Numbered from the stretch's first letter, positions 35,637 through 44,748 are shown. The stretch: 64,000 nt of DNA from Pseudomonadota bacterium (GCA_018240285.1 JAFEGA010000024.1:23703-87702); one strand, 5' to 3'. The notes: generated from the sequence alone by a model not told the origin. Numbers and translations are program-made.

Positions 35637-35783
35637 CATGACAACATTTTCCTCCTGTGACCACTCTCTTACCGGAAGCAATCGTTACTTCCGGCACTAG
35701 CACCGATCGCTGATATTCCCGCAATCGCACTTGTTATGAAAATGGCTGGCTATAGACAGGGGGTGTCGTGGCTGGCTACAAAT

Positions 35784-35803
35784 GGCTCCGCGATCGCGGA
35801 GCC
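35784..35803. promoter_or_regulatory. Perfect 20-base palindrome upstream of the ferroxidase gene
   Basis: GGCTCCGCGATCGCGGAGCC is fully self-complementary with no spacer and contains GCGATCGC. A smaller hairpin, CTCGCAG (35845-35851) with CTGCGAG (35863-35869), lies between it and the FEA1-like stop. It could be an operator, a terminator stem or an attenuator controlling read-through into the oxidase gene. There is no T-run beside it. Confidence 0.4.
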
Positions 35804-35885
35804 GGGCTTGAAATACTGCAGCAAGTCTTCCAGTGCGGTTTCCCCTCGCAGAAGGGCTAAGACTGCGAGAAGAAGGAGCTTGTTT

Positions 35886-38138
35886 CTACAGTAACTTACT
35901 CTCGTATTCCGCCAGGATGGCAGTCATTATCGATCGCAATGCAACGGCTCTCGCGGTATTTCCGGTATTGATCGCATCTTTCAGATCCCGGATTGCGTTT
36001 TCCAGATTGGCGCGTTTCCCTGTGTTTAAACGCTGACCGAGATCGGATAAGAAAATGCCGCTATACAACGTCAATCTCTCTAATGCCAATACCGCTTGAT
36101 TCTTGTCGCTGCCAAAATTAGCTTCGATTTGATGCATACTTCTTTCTACCTGCCCCAGAATGCCTTTGCTGATTTCACTGACGATTTTGCCGGCAACGAC
36201 ATTGGATAAACCACCCGTGAGCTGAGCTTTGATCTGATTGCTTCCAGATGGATTATCCTGGGCAATAAAACCTTCCACGATGCGGTAAAAATAGTCACCC
36301 TCGATTTGTTTTTCCCTGGCTTCATCAACATCGGTGGTCCTGCTCTCGATAATGCCTTGAACTTCCCGCAACACGCCGGTCAGAAAACTCCTGATCAATG
36401 GAACGACGATATTTTCACGCGCTAGCGCCAATGTTTGCGCATCTCCTGCATCGGTCTTATCGAACGCCCGTTTGCCTTGAATAAAAGCAGCAGTTATCTG
36501 ATAGTCGAGATCCGGATCACTGCCCGACACAATCGATTGCTTGTCCGAAGAAAGCACTTTGTCTTCTTTATTCGCGGTTTTGGCAATCGCCGAGTAAGCG
36601 GTATACGCTCTATCCCATTCCAGCGCGAGCGCATCGGCCGATAAATTGCCGAACTGTTCCAGAACCAGCGTGACGCGATTGTAAACAACCAGCGCAAACA
36701 TTTTCTGCAGCGACTTGTCGATCACTTGCAATGCCAAGGCGATTTGGGTACCGGATTTAACTCGTGCGATGGCCGCCGAGACATCTTGATCGATCGTTTG
36801 CCCATAGATTTGGTCGACCAGTTGCGTCAGTTGCTGTAAATCTCCCGCGTATTTTGCGGCGATGGCATCGGCATCGATTGACGCCTGATTCCGCAGAATA
36901 TCGATTGCTTGGTAGCTGGCCAATGCATTCTCAACGATAGGTGTATGTTGAACTACTTCGTATTTAGCGCGATTCAACGCGTTCTCATACTTTGTCAGCA
37001 TCGCCGAGATGGCGTTGCGTGCTTGCTCGGATTTCGGCGCATCCACACTATTGCTGGCAGTGAGTAGATTCTCCAGCTCATTTTCCAGGCTGCCCCGGTC
37101 GGCCGCACCTAGCCGCAGCTCGAGATCGGGCAACAGAACGCGGGCAAAATATTTAGCGCCCGCTGCTTCAGCCATTGCTGCCGCACGATCCTTCTCTTTG
37201 ATTGCATTGGCTTGACCATTTATTTCAGCAACCACCCGGCCGATAAAACCTTTTCCTAATTCGCTCACAATCTCATCCGCGACGATTGTTGATGCATCGC
37301 CCGTCAACTGTGCTTTGATCCTCAGACTGCCGGCAGGATTTCCCCTGGCTACCAGCGATTCGATCACGCGATAAAAAACCTCCCCTTCTTTTTGCTCAAT
37401 ACTCGTTTCTTCCGGATCGGTATTTCTATGCTCAATGGCACCGCTGACTTCGCGTAACACTGCAATGTAATAAGCCCGTGCGAGCGACATCCGTATCGCA
37501 TAGCGCGCAACTTGCACAGTAATGAAATCTTCGTCCGGATTGCTTTTGCTCAAGGCCACTCTAACTTTGGAAAAGTGATCGTTGATTTCAGCATCCAAAC
37601 CCGGATTGCTGCCTGCTTCGATCGCCTGTCTGTCGGCGGTTAGCACTTGATTTTCCCGGGCTACCGTTGCAGAAATGGCCTGAAATGCCGCCACGGCTTC
37701 ATCGAGCATCGCGGTCAGGGCAACTGTCGTTCCGGTTTTAAACTGATCCCGGATAGCAGCAATACGATTCCAAATCGCTTGATAGAAAACACGCTGCAAC
37801 GTCTTGTCGAGAGCTTGGGCTGCAAGCGCTGGTGCGTGATCACTCTTAATATCGTCAATTGCAGCCAGAACATCGCTATCCAGGCTTAGTGAATTGGCGG
37901 TATCAATTTCTTGCGTCAAAGTCTGCAACGCACCGGTATACGCAGCCGCTATCGCACCACCGTCAATCGGCAATTGCTTCCGCAGCGTGCCGATCGTCTT
38001 ATAGGCCGTGACCGCTGATTCAATGGCCGCAACGTTGGATGCTGCCATCGCATGATTCATCCACGCCGCAAACAAACACAAACCCGCAATCATTGAACAA
38101 GCCCATGAATTGCCGAGCCCTCCATACCTAAACATCAT
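35886..38138 (-). CDS. Secreted duplicated helical protein, FEA1-like iron-assimilation candidate
   Basis: A 750-residue protein with a signal peptide (ends AMAAS) and two homologous all-helical halves (about 36-390 and 391-750). Each half shows in order a YK/QxI(G/D)xLR start, DK(T/S)LQ(R/K)(V/M)F, a mid-domain D-x-A-x-x-A/Y, LREV(S/Q)G.IE and EG-x2-FYR(V/I)(V/I)E. This order recalls my memory of Chlamydomonas FEA1, a secreted protein induced by iron deficiency, but I could not align them. AAAGGAG five bases before the ATG supports the start, and a strong Fur box lies 40 bases upstream. The ceruloplasmin-like oxidase follows. Iron binding is inferred. Confidence 0.6.
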   Translation of the reverse strand: MMFRYGGLGNSWACSMIAGLCLFAAWMNHAMAASNVAAIESAVTAYKTIGTLRKQLPIDGGAIAAAYTGALQTLTQEIDTANSLSLDSDVLAAIDDIKSDHAPALAAQALDKTLQRVFYQAIWNRIAAIRDQFKTGTTVALTAMLDEAVAAFQAISATVARENQVLTADRQAIEAGSNPGLDAEINDHFSKVRVALSKSNPDEDFITVQVARYAIRMSLARAYYIAVLREVSGAIEHRNTDPEETSIEQKEGEVFYRVIESLVARGNPAGSLRIKAQLTGDASTIVADEIVSELGKGFIGRVVAEINGQANAIKEKDRAAAMAEAAGAKYFARVLLPDLELRLGAADRGSLENELENLLTASNSVDAPKSEQARNAISAMLTKYENALNRAKYEVVQHTPIVENALASYQAIDILRNQASIDADAIAAKYAGDLQQLTQLVDQIYGQTIDQDVSAAIARVKSGTQIALALQVIDKSLQKMFALVVYNRVTLVLEQFGNLSADALALEWDRAYTAYSAIAKTANKEDKVLSSDKQSIVSGSDPDLDYQITAAFIQGKRAFDKTDAGDAQTLALARENIVVPLIRSFLTGVLREVQGIIESRTTDVDEAREKQIEGDYFYRIVEGFIAQDNPSGSNQIKAQLTGGLSNVVAGKIVSEISKGILGQVERSMHQIEANFGSDKNQAVLALERLTLYSGIFLSDLGQRLNTGKRANLENAIRDLKDAINTGNTARAVALRSIMTAILAEYESKLL

Positions 38139-38176
38139 TCAAACTCCTTTATTAATTGATTAACAGTAATGCTAAT

Positions 38177-38195
38177 AATAATGATAATAATTATT
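38177..38195. promoter_or_regulatory. Fur box upstream of the FEA1-like gene
   Basis: AATAATGATAATAATTATT matches 16 of 19 positions of the Fur consensus GATAATGATAATCATTATC. It lies about 40 bases upstream of the FEA1-like start, where it would cover the promoter. This is the best Fur match seen in the window. Confidence 0.75.
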
Positions 38196-38227
38196 ATTAG
38201 CCAATTCAAGCAAATTTTTTATTTCTA

Positions 38228-40624
38228 CTAAAAACTTGCGATTAACGATGCTCTTACAGCAATCGGCGAACCGGGTGTAATGTTGAAATCATTTTGCGCT
38301 GAAGCGAAATATTTGGTATTGAATACATTTTCGATGTTCAACTGTCCACGAAAGCGCTTTGAAAACTGCGCAAACAACGCGGCATCGACACGTGTAAAAT
38401 CGGGCAAAATAACCTGATTGGTCAATGAAGAATACATACTGCCGCGGTGAATCACTCCCAATGCCGCTCCGATGCCCGGCGTAATATCGTACCGGCTCCA
38501 CATGGAGAACGTATGACGCGGCAATTCCGCAACCGATGCGCCTTTCTTTGCCACACCAAAAATATCGCTGGTAAGCTCTCCGGTTTGATAGGCATACCCC
38601 CCCATCACATTCCAATTGGACGTAATCTGTCCGGCAAGACTGACTTCAACACCCTCGGTGCGCTGGCCTTTGCTCAGAAAAGTCTGCCCCCCCACGATCG
38701 AATTGATCACGTTAGTGCGATCCAGCTGATAAACAGCCGCCGTAAATGCCAGATCGGGCCGGATATCCCATTTAATCCCCGTCTCCAGAGTCGTAAATTT
38801 TTCCGGTTTTAATGTTTCGACCGTAACGTTCAAAGCGGTCAACTGGTCACCAGCGCGCGGAACATAGGCTTGGCTGTAGCTCGCGTAAATCGAAACCGGG
38901 GTAATCGGTTTATAGATCAAACCGAAACGAGGGGCAATCAAGTCGTCCCGTGTTTTTAGATGATCCCGCGCGCCGTTCTTCTGCTGGAAATCCACTTCGA
39001 ACAAATCGTAGCGCACACCAGCGATCGCTTGCAGTTGCGGGATAATTTCGATCTGATCCTGGATGTAGAGCGAAGTCACATTGACGACGCTGCGGTTCAA
39101 TGCATCGATATCTCCGCCGCCATCCCTGGTTCTGAAAGTAATGGGAACATGCGTGATCGGGTCGCTCAAAGGAACAAGCCAGTTGGTAGTGGCTAAGTTA
39201 TTATTGAACAAACCGGTTTCGCGTCTGTTATGGGTTTCCTGGCGGCCAACTTCGATACCGGCCATCAGGGTATGCGCAATCGGCCCGGTGTTTAAGGAAT
39301 ACAGAAAATTGGTCTGATTAAAAACATTTTCGCGCGCTGTCGTATTGTTATAAGCCCCCAACGAGACTAGACCGGTCACACCGTTTAATCCGCCGTTGGC
39401 AAACACATTCTGGTATAGCTTATCGTAGGTCGCATAATTCGTGCGGTTCTGCAGCGTAATGCCGCTCTCGAATTTATGCTCGATCAAAGAGTTAAAAGCT
39501 AGCACATCAACATTGGCATGACTGCGCCGGGGATCGCCAAAAAATTGCGAACGGCTGACATCGACAGGCCGCCCTCCAAACGAAGTAATGCCCCGGTCCG
39601 CAGTACGATGATCATTAAAGCGCTCCATGCTGGCAACTATTTTGGTTCGTTGCGTCGGTTTTATCGTGACTGTCGGCGATATACCCAGCCGCATCATATT
39701 GACATCGTCGCGAAAACTGTCGGAATCCTCGAACAACGCATTCAGACGGATCGCCGCTTTGTCATTGATTACATAGCCGACATCCGCCGTCATTCTTTTC
39801 TGATTGAATGATCCGCCTTGAAAAGTAAACTCCTGCACTGGATTCCAATTGGCTTGCTTGCTGACACGATTGACCACGCCGCCCGAACCGCCACGGCCGA
39901 AAATCATGCCGTTGGCGCCCTTGAGCACTTCAATGCGTTCCATGTTGTACAGATCGCGATAATATTCCACGTCATCGCGAATGCCGTCGGTAAAAAAATC
40001 ACCGGTGGAACGGTTTCCGCGAAACACCAGCGCATCGCGATTACCTTCACCTTGCGAAATACCGACACCGGGCACATAACGAACCGCATCGCCGATGCTG
40101 CGCACCGACTGATCCTTGATCAATTCATTGGTTATTACCGTAATAGATTGCGGCACATCGCGCAGCAGCGTATTGGTTTTGGTCGCCGTACTGCTGCTCG
40201 CCGCAGCGTAGCGGTTGGTATTGCCGGCCGTGACTTGTATCGTTGGCAGTGTGGTAACCGCCGGTTCGGGTGAAGCCGAGGGTAATGCGACGATGGCCAA
40301 ACCATCTTCCCGTTGCGTAACCTGTAAACCGGAGCCGGTCAACAACTGATCCAATCCGGCCTTGATTTCAAAATCGCCTTCCAGTCCGTAGGTTATCTTC
40401 CCTTGTAATAATGCAGGATCGATGGCGAGTTTTATCCCAGCTTGTTGTGAGAATTGGATCAGGGCATCGTGCAGATAACCGGCGGGAATATTGTAGGTTC
40501 GCGCCGCCGTTGAAGTGTTTACCGATTGTGCGGCACCGGGCTTAGGAAGAAAAACTGCCGCTAGAGACAAACTGAATAATATTGTATAAAAACAGATGCA
40601 TCCAGCCAGTCTACGAATAATCAT
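38228..40624 (-). CDS. TonB-dependent siderophore receptor with signalling domain
   Basis: A 798-residue outer-membrane receptor: signal peptide (ends GAAQS), STN domain (about 40-110), plug (about 135-245) and a 22-strand barrel ending in a terminal aromatic (ASF). The STN domain marks FpvA/FecA-type receptors that also signal through an anti-sigma factor (FecR) and an ECF sigma factor (FecI). Neither gene is in the window, so its partners are elsewhere or lost. Ferric siderophore uptake is expected from family and from its place beside Fur-linked genes. An inverted repeat, GCAAAATTATTTTGC, lies just before the start. Confidence 0.9.
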   Translation of the reverse strand: MIIRRLAGCICFYTILFSLSLAAVFLPKPGAAQSVNTSTAARTYNIPAGYLHDALIQFSQQAGIKLAIDPALLQGKITYGLEGDFEIKAGLDQLLTGSGLQVTQREDGLAIVALPSASPEPAVTTLPTIQVTAGNTNRYAAASSSTATKTNTLLRDVPQSITVITNELIKDQSVRSIGDAVRYVPGVGISQGEGNRDALVFRGNRSTGDFFTDGIRDDVEYYRDLYNMERIEVLKGANGMIFGRGGSGGVVNRVSKQANWNPVQEFTFQGGSFNQKRMTADVGYVINDKAAIRLNALFEDSDSFRDDVNMMRLGISPTVTIKPTQRTKIVASMERFNDHRTADRGITSFGGRPVDVSRSQFFGDPRRSHANVDVLAFNSLIEHKFESGITLQNRTNYATYDKLYQNVFANGGLNGVTGLVSLGAYNNTTARENVFNQTNFLYSLNTGPIAHTLMAGIEVGRQETHNRRETGLFNNNLATTNWLVPLSDPITHVPITFRTRDGGGDIDALNRSVVNVTSLYIQDQIEIIPQLQAIAGVRYDLFEVDFQQKNGARDHLKTRDDLIAPRFGLIYKPITPVSIYASYSQAYVPRAGDQLTALNVTVETLKPEKFTTLETGIKWDIRPDLAFTAAVYQLDRTNVINSIVGGQTFLSKGQRTEGVEVSLAGQITSNWNVMGGYAYQTGELTSDIFGVAKKGASVAELPRHTFSMWSRYDITPGIGAALGVIHRGSMYSSLTNQVILPDFTRVDAALFAQFSKRFRGQLNIENVFNTKYFASAQNDFNITPGSPIAVRASLIASF

Positions 40625-40637
40625 ATCATCAATAAGT

Positions 40638-40652
40638 GCAAAATTATTTTGC
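40638..40652. promoter_or_regulatory. Inverted repeat before the TonB receptor gene
   Basis: GCAAAATTATTTTGC is a 7-1-7 inverted repeat located 14 bases upstream of the receptor's ATG. It does not match the Fur consensus well. It could be an operator or an RNA hairpin affecting translation. Otherwise the 190 bases up to bfd are AT-rich with nothing recognisable. Confidence 0.35.
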
Positions 40653-40816
40653 GGTTCTTACCAAATCTAGAGGTAAGTAATTATTTTTATTTTTAAAATT
40701 TTGAAAACAACAATCATTTGGTGCTAAAAATGCTTAATGCCCGGTAAATAAATTGCCGGAGCGATATCAACAAACTGAAAAACTCTTCATGCACCTAATC
40801 TTGAATAACTTCCTCA

Positions 40817-41041
40817 TCAAATTGCCGTTTCGCAAGCACAAGCCGAATGAGAAACAAAATTTTGTACCTGGGATTTCTGCAGCAATGTTTGATCCAGCAC
40901 TTCTTTTGCATGGCACGCGCACAAACCGCATTGCTCCGTAACACCCAGACTGGCCTTCAAATCCCGCATCCGGCCCGCACCTTGATAGACTGCCTCACGC
41001 AGCGCACTCTCGGTTATTCCTTTGCAGATACACACATACAT
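40817..41041 (-). CDS. bfd: Bacterioferritin-associated ferredoxin
   Basis: A 74-residue [2Fe-2S] protein with the Bfd arrangement: CIC at residues 4-6 and CGLC about 33 residues later. Bfd reduces and helps release the iron core of bacterioferritin in the cytoplasm. The ATG at 41041 is preferred over a GTG at 41050 because AAGG lies eight bases before it. A Fur box sits about 65 bases upstream, consistent with induction in iron limitation. No bacterioferritin gene is adjacent. Confidence 0.88.
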   Translation of the reverse strand: MYVCICKGITESALREAVYQGAGRMRDLKASLGVTEQCGLCACHAKEVLDQTLLQKSQVQNFVSHSACACETAI

Positions 41042-41106
41042 TTTGAACACCTTACGATTTCTATTTCAAAAATTATTATATTAAAAATAATGATCTATGA
41101 ATCATT

Positions 41107-41125
41107 AGTAATGAGAATGATTCTT
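41107..41125. promoter_or_regulatory. Candidate Fur box upstream of bfd
   Basis: The 19-base site matches 13 positions of the Fur consensus and contains AATGAGAATGATTCTTAAT-type overlapping hexamers. It lies 66-84 bases upstream of the bfd start. Confidence 0.6.
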
Positions 41126-41345
41126 AATTATACCCACTTCTTGATGAAATGCAAGACATCTCGTTGACTAACGATCATTCAATACAAAATGCCCGGCAGG
41201 TAATGCCACTTTGGTTATCCGCAAAAATTTGTTGAGTCGGTGCAAGACATATAGCATACTAATCGCGCATTAGTTTTCAGCACGTTTTTTCCACGGAACA
41301 TCTCCCAGAAACTCTCTAAAATTTCGAATTTTCATAGGCAATTTA

Positions 41346-42725
41346 ATGTTTATCAGTGTTCTTGATCTTTTCAAAATTGGCGTCGGCCCATCCAGTTCAC
41401 ATACCATGGGCCCCATGGTTGCAGCCAAGGATTTTCGCGGCCGCATCCAGACTTTCGCTACCAGCCAACCGCTTCCGCCTTTCCTGCAGGTGCGCTGCAC
41501 GTTACGCGGATCACTGGCGTTCACCGGTAAAGGACACGCCACCGACCGCGCGGTGACTTTGGGTATGAACGATTACACCCCGCAAGGACTGGCCAAACTG
41601 GATGTCAATGCGCTTTTTCAGGAGCTTTGGCAACAACAAACGCTGCAGATCAGCGAATCGGTCATGGTTCATTTCAACCCTGCCGAAGACATCATTTTCG
41701 ATCGCGGAGATCCGCTGCCGGAACATCCTAATGGGATGATTTTCCAGCTACTCGACGGAGCCGGTAAAACACTGCTGACAGAAACCTATTTCTCGATCGG
41801 CGGCGGATTCATTTCCACATTGCAGGAAATCGGCCAAATCGTCGCGCCGATCAAAATGGAAGCTACCAGTTCTTGTGGATTCCCATTCGATTGCGCCAAT
41901 CAAATGATGAAAATGTCCGCCGACAGCGGATTATCGGTTGCCGCGATGAAACGTAGTAACGAGCTCGAACGCATCAGTGAAAAAGCATTAAACGACGGTC
42001 TGGATGCCATCTGGGATGCGATGCGCACTTGCCTGGAAAAAGGTTTGGTGGCCGAAGGCCGGTTACCCGGCGGACTCAACATTAAACGCCGCGCGCACGC
42101 GCTGTTTCTGCAATTACAAAGCAATCCGCAAAAAGCCAATTTGAATGACTGGCTGTGCGCCTATGCAATGGCGGTCAACGAGGAAAACGCCGCCGGTCAC
42201 ATGGTGGTCACCGCACCGACCAACGGCGCAGCGGGCGTCATTCCGGCGGTGATCTATTACGCGGTTAAGCACGAAGGCGCAACGCCGGAACAGGTACGCG
42301 ATTTCCTATTGGTGGCGGGTGCGATTGGTGGTCTGATCAAGCACAACAGCTCGATTTCCGGTGCTGAGGTAGGCTGCCAGGGCGAAGTCGGATCCGCTTC
42401 CGCGATGGCGGCGGCCGGTCTGTGCGCGATCAAGGGCGGTACCACGCCGCAAATCGAAAACGCGGCGGAAATCGCGCTCGAACATCATTTGGGCATGACC
42501 TGCGATCCGGTCGGCAGTCTGGTGCAAGTACCGTGCATCGAACGCAACGGCTTTGGCGCCATCAAGGCTTACACTGCGGCTTCATTGGCAATCCGCGGCG
42601 ACGGCCAGCACTTCATGTCACTCGACAACTGTATCGCAGCGATGAAGCAAACCGGGCTGGAGATGTCGGTGAAATATAAGGAAACGTCGCTCGGCGGGTT
42701 GGCGGTCAGCATCACTGAATGTTAA
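41346..42725 (+). CDS. sdaA: L-serine dehydratase (iron-sulfur, single chain)
   Basis: A 459-residue enzyme converting L-serine to pyruvate and ammonia with a [4Fe-4S] cluster. The amino end has the family signature LFKIGVGPSSSHTMGP. The C-terminal domain has the cluster cysteines in EVGCQGEVGSA, MTCDPVG and VPCIERN. Length and domain order equal the one-chain SdaA/SdaB form. No serine transporter is adjacent. The stop codon TAA lies within the TTAA end of the following repeat. Confidence 0.93.
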   Translation: MFISVLDLFKIGVGPSSSHTMGPMVAAKDFRGRIQTFATSQPLPPFLQVRCTLRGSLAFTGKGHATDRAVTLGMNDYTPQGLAKLDVNALFQELWQQQTLQISESVMVHFNPAEDIIFDRGDPLPEHPNGMIFQLLDGAGKTLLTETYFSIGGGFISTLQEIGQIVAPIKMEATSSCGFPFDCANQMMKMSADSGLSVAAMKRSNELERISEKALNDGLDAIWDAMRTCLEKGLVAEGRLPGGLNIKRRAHALFLQLQSNPQKANLNDWLCAYAMAVNEENAAGHMVVTAPTNGAAGVIPAVIYYAVKHEGATPEQVRDFLLVAGAIGGLIKHNSSISGAEVGCQGEVGSASAMAAAGLCAIKGGTTPQIENAAEIALEHHLGMTCDPVGSLVQVPCIERNGFGAIKAYTAASLAIRGDGQHFMSLDNCIAAMKQTGLEMSVKYKETSLGGLAVSITEC

Positions 42726-42871
42726 GGAAACTCTGAAAAACTACTACACTTGGCCATGCAGCGTTGAAATCAGGTTCAAAATGCTCATTTAACACTAGTA
42801 AACTGCGCTTCTTCACATGATTTCGCCTCGCCTGGCCGTCGCTCGCTACCTTTTTCAGAGCTCTTCCTTAA
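42722..42871. repeat. MITE-like short inverted-repeat element, copy 2
   Basis: A 150-base block with TTAA at both ends. Left end TTAAGGAAACTCTGAAAAA; right end, reverse-complemented, TTAAGGAAGAGCTCTGAAAAA. It aligns in reverse complement with the block at 211-352. No reading frame. The left TTAA provides the stop codon of sdaA. Confidence 0.75.
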
Positions 42872-42889
42872 AAGCAAGCGAATCACCGT

Positions 42890-44245
42890 TCACTTATCCC
42901 GGTGCAATTTGCCGATCACCGAACGTACACCGCGCACGACGAAATACACCGCGATCACGACAAAAGGAATCGCGATGCCGGTCAGCAGTTCGACGTTTAT
43001 ATCCTGCCCCGCCGCTTTCAAGGCTTTGAGTCCGTAACCAACGATGCCGAGCAGATAGTAACTCAACACCACCACGGACAATCCTTCCACCGTTTCCTGC
43101 ATGCGCAGTTGCACGTGCGCGCGGTTGTCCATGGATCGCAGCAAGTCGCGGATCTGTCCTTCCATCGACAAGTCGACACGGGTGCGTAGTAACGCCGATG
43201 CGCGCCCCAAACGGGTGGACAGCGTTTCCAGCTTGGTATGCACCAATTCGCACGTACCCATCGCCGACGACAGCCGCTGAATCATGAATTCCTGCAACAT
43301 CTGCAACCCCTCGATACGCTCCTCGCGCAACTCGGTGATACGCAATTTGACGATATCGTAATAGGCTCGGGAAGCATTGAAGCGATGACTGGTCAACGCC
43401 GACAAACGTTCGGTTTCCGCCGCCAGCTGCGTCAATTCATTGAGCAGGCGCTGCTCGTCCTCGATGCAAGTCAATTGCGCATGGTGCGCGGTCAGTTCGG
43501 CTAAGCGCTGATCGGCGCGCGCCAGTTGCGGAATGATCTTGCGCGTGATGGGCAGCGGCAGCATCGCCAGCATGCGGTAGGTTTCGATCTCCAGCAGGCG
43601 CTGCACCAGCCGGCCGACCTGACGGCTGCGCAAATTGTCGTCGTGAATCAGAATGCGGCCGAAATTATCGGCATGAATCTGATTGTCGCTCCACACGCTG
43701 GCCGCCCCGCCCGCCACCTTGGAACCGATCACCGTGCCGGAAGCAAACAGTGTGACCAGTTCGTGCAAACTGCGTTTAGGGCGCGCACGATCTTCCAGTG
43801 CAATATGTACCGCCACCAGCAATTCACCCGGCAAACGCGCCAACCAATCCTGCGGCACGTAGGTAACCGGTGGATGTGCGAATGGGATCTCAAAAGGCTT
43901 GGCGCGATAAATCGTGTAAGTCGAGTACTCGGTATGCCGTTCCCAGCGCAAACGAAACTCGCCGCAATCGGCGCTGAAATCGTTCTCGTGCGCGTTTGGC
44001 CGGGTAACGCCGTAACGCGCGCATAATTCACCTACCAGTTGCCGTTCCTGATCGACATGATTGCGCTCCGACAACAAAACCAGATGCGATAACTCGAACG
44101 GCGGCGCCAGCAACTCGTACGCTACCGTGTTCAATTCCGCATGCAGCTCCTGCCGCTCCGCGTAATCCGGAATGTTCAATAATTTTTCCTTGGCCAACGC
44201 GCCCAGCTCAGCCGCGACGGCAGTCAATGCAGTGGGAGAATCCAT
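42890..44245 (-). CDS. DUF3422 family membrane protein
   Basis: A 451-residue protein. Conserved segments HPPVTYVPQDWLAR (about 140-155) and ERNHVDQERQL (about 60-72) match DUF3422. A central charged helical region leads to two hydrophobic helices near the C-terminus (about 385-440), so a soluble body is anchored to the membrane. Its plan (long coiled region, then two helices) recalls CorA-like channels, but the GMN motif is absent. Function unknown. The frame opens at 44281; ATG 44245 gives the more typical start, with a weak ribosome site. Confidence 0.75.
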   Translation of the reverse strand: MDSPTALTAVAAELGALAKEKLLNIPDYAERQELHAELNTVAYELLAPPFELSHLVLLSERNHVDQERQLVGELCARYGVTRPNAHENDFSADCGEFRLRWERHTEYSTYTIYRAKPFEIPFAHPPVTYVPQDWLARLPGELLVAVHIALEDRARPKRSLHELVTLFASGTVIGSKVAGGAASVWSDNQIHADNFGRILIHDDNLRSRQVGRLVQRLLEIETYRMLAMLPLPITRKIIPQLARADQRLAELTAHHAQLTCIEDEQRLLNELTQLAAETERLSALTSHRFNASRAYYDIVKLRITELREERIEGLQMLQEFMIQRLSSAMGTCELVHTKLETLSTRLGRASALLRTRVDLSMEGQIRDLLRSMDNRAHVQLRMQETVEGLSVVVLSYYLLGIVGYGLKALKAAGQDINVELLTGIAIPFVVIAVYFVVRGVRSVIGKLHRDK

Positions 44246-44374
44246 AACAGTAACCCGTAAAATATAGCCAAGGGCTAGCATACCTAATTTTCAGGTCTGG
44301 CAAGATGAAACTTTTCGCGCAACCGTTGAGGAACGGTTTGTAGACAGCAGCAACTGGGTATTGAAGGGCAAAAA

Positions 44375-44400
44375 AATCAACGTCCAAAAGAACGTTGATT
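44375..44400 (-). terminator. Hairpin terminator, leftward
   Basis: A perfect nine-base stem, AATCAACGT at 44375-44383 with ACGTTGATT at 44392-44400. Read leftward it is followed by a T-run. It should end transcripts coming from the toxin-antitoxin locus to the right, insulating the DUF3422 gene. Confidence 0.65.
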
Positions 44401-44510
44401 GACTAACATTCAGGAAGATACGAAAGGCAGTCTAGCACGGTAAATGTGAAGGATTTGTGAGAGCGAAGGAAGTGCTAAATAACTGACTTAGCTAATCCAC
44501 TACACAAATT

Positions 44511-44684
44511 TTATGCTATTGCTGACAGCAGTCTTTTCATTGGTTTCAGTTGATTGATCTTTGCACACCCAACCTTATTAGAGATCTCAATAGCACCAAC
44601 TTCTGTTGCCAGATTTACACTACTTCCTACGAACTCTAACTAATCACTAAGATCAAGGATGGATGATAGGAAAGATTCATCCAT
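44511..44684 (-). pseudogene. Unidentified coding relic
   Basis: A leftward frame of 58 codons starts ATG-GAT-GAA at 44684 and ends TAA at 44511, with one in-frame TAG. After the stop it continues EFVGSSVNLATEVGAIEISN, which looks like real protein. I cannot name a family. It lies beyond the antitoxin gene in a gene-poor, AT-rich stretch (44282-44748), consistent with decay. Confidence 0.25.
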
Positions 44685-44748
44685 AAAGATTCCCGGCCGG
44701 AAATTTCCTTGCCGCCTATTGCTCGCATTAGGCGATCAATAGCAAGTT

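Noticed and set aside
35886..38138. Imelysin / EfeO-type iron protein as identity of the duplicated helical protein
   Set aside because: The HxxE motif and typical imelysin segments are not present; the repeated DKTLQ and EGxxFYR elements do not fit that family.
42890..44245. CorA-type magnesium channel
   Set aside because: The two C-terminal helices recall CorA, but the GMN motif after the first helix is absent; conserved segments fit DUF3422.
44321..44338. AACCGTT...AACGGTT hairpin as a terminator
   Set aside because: The stem is only seven bases and has no T-run on either side; the nearby 44375-44400 hairpin is the better terminator.
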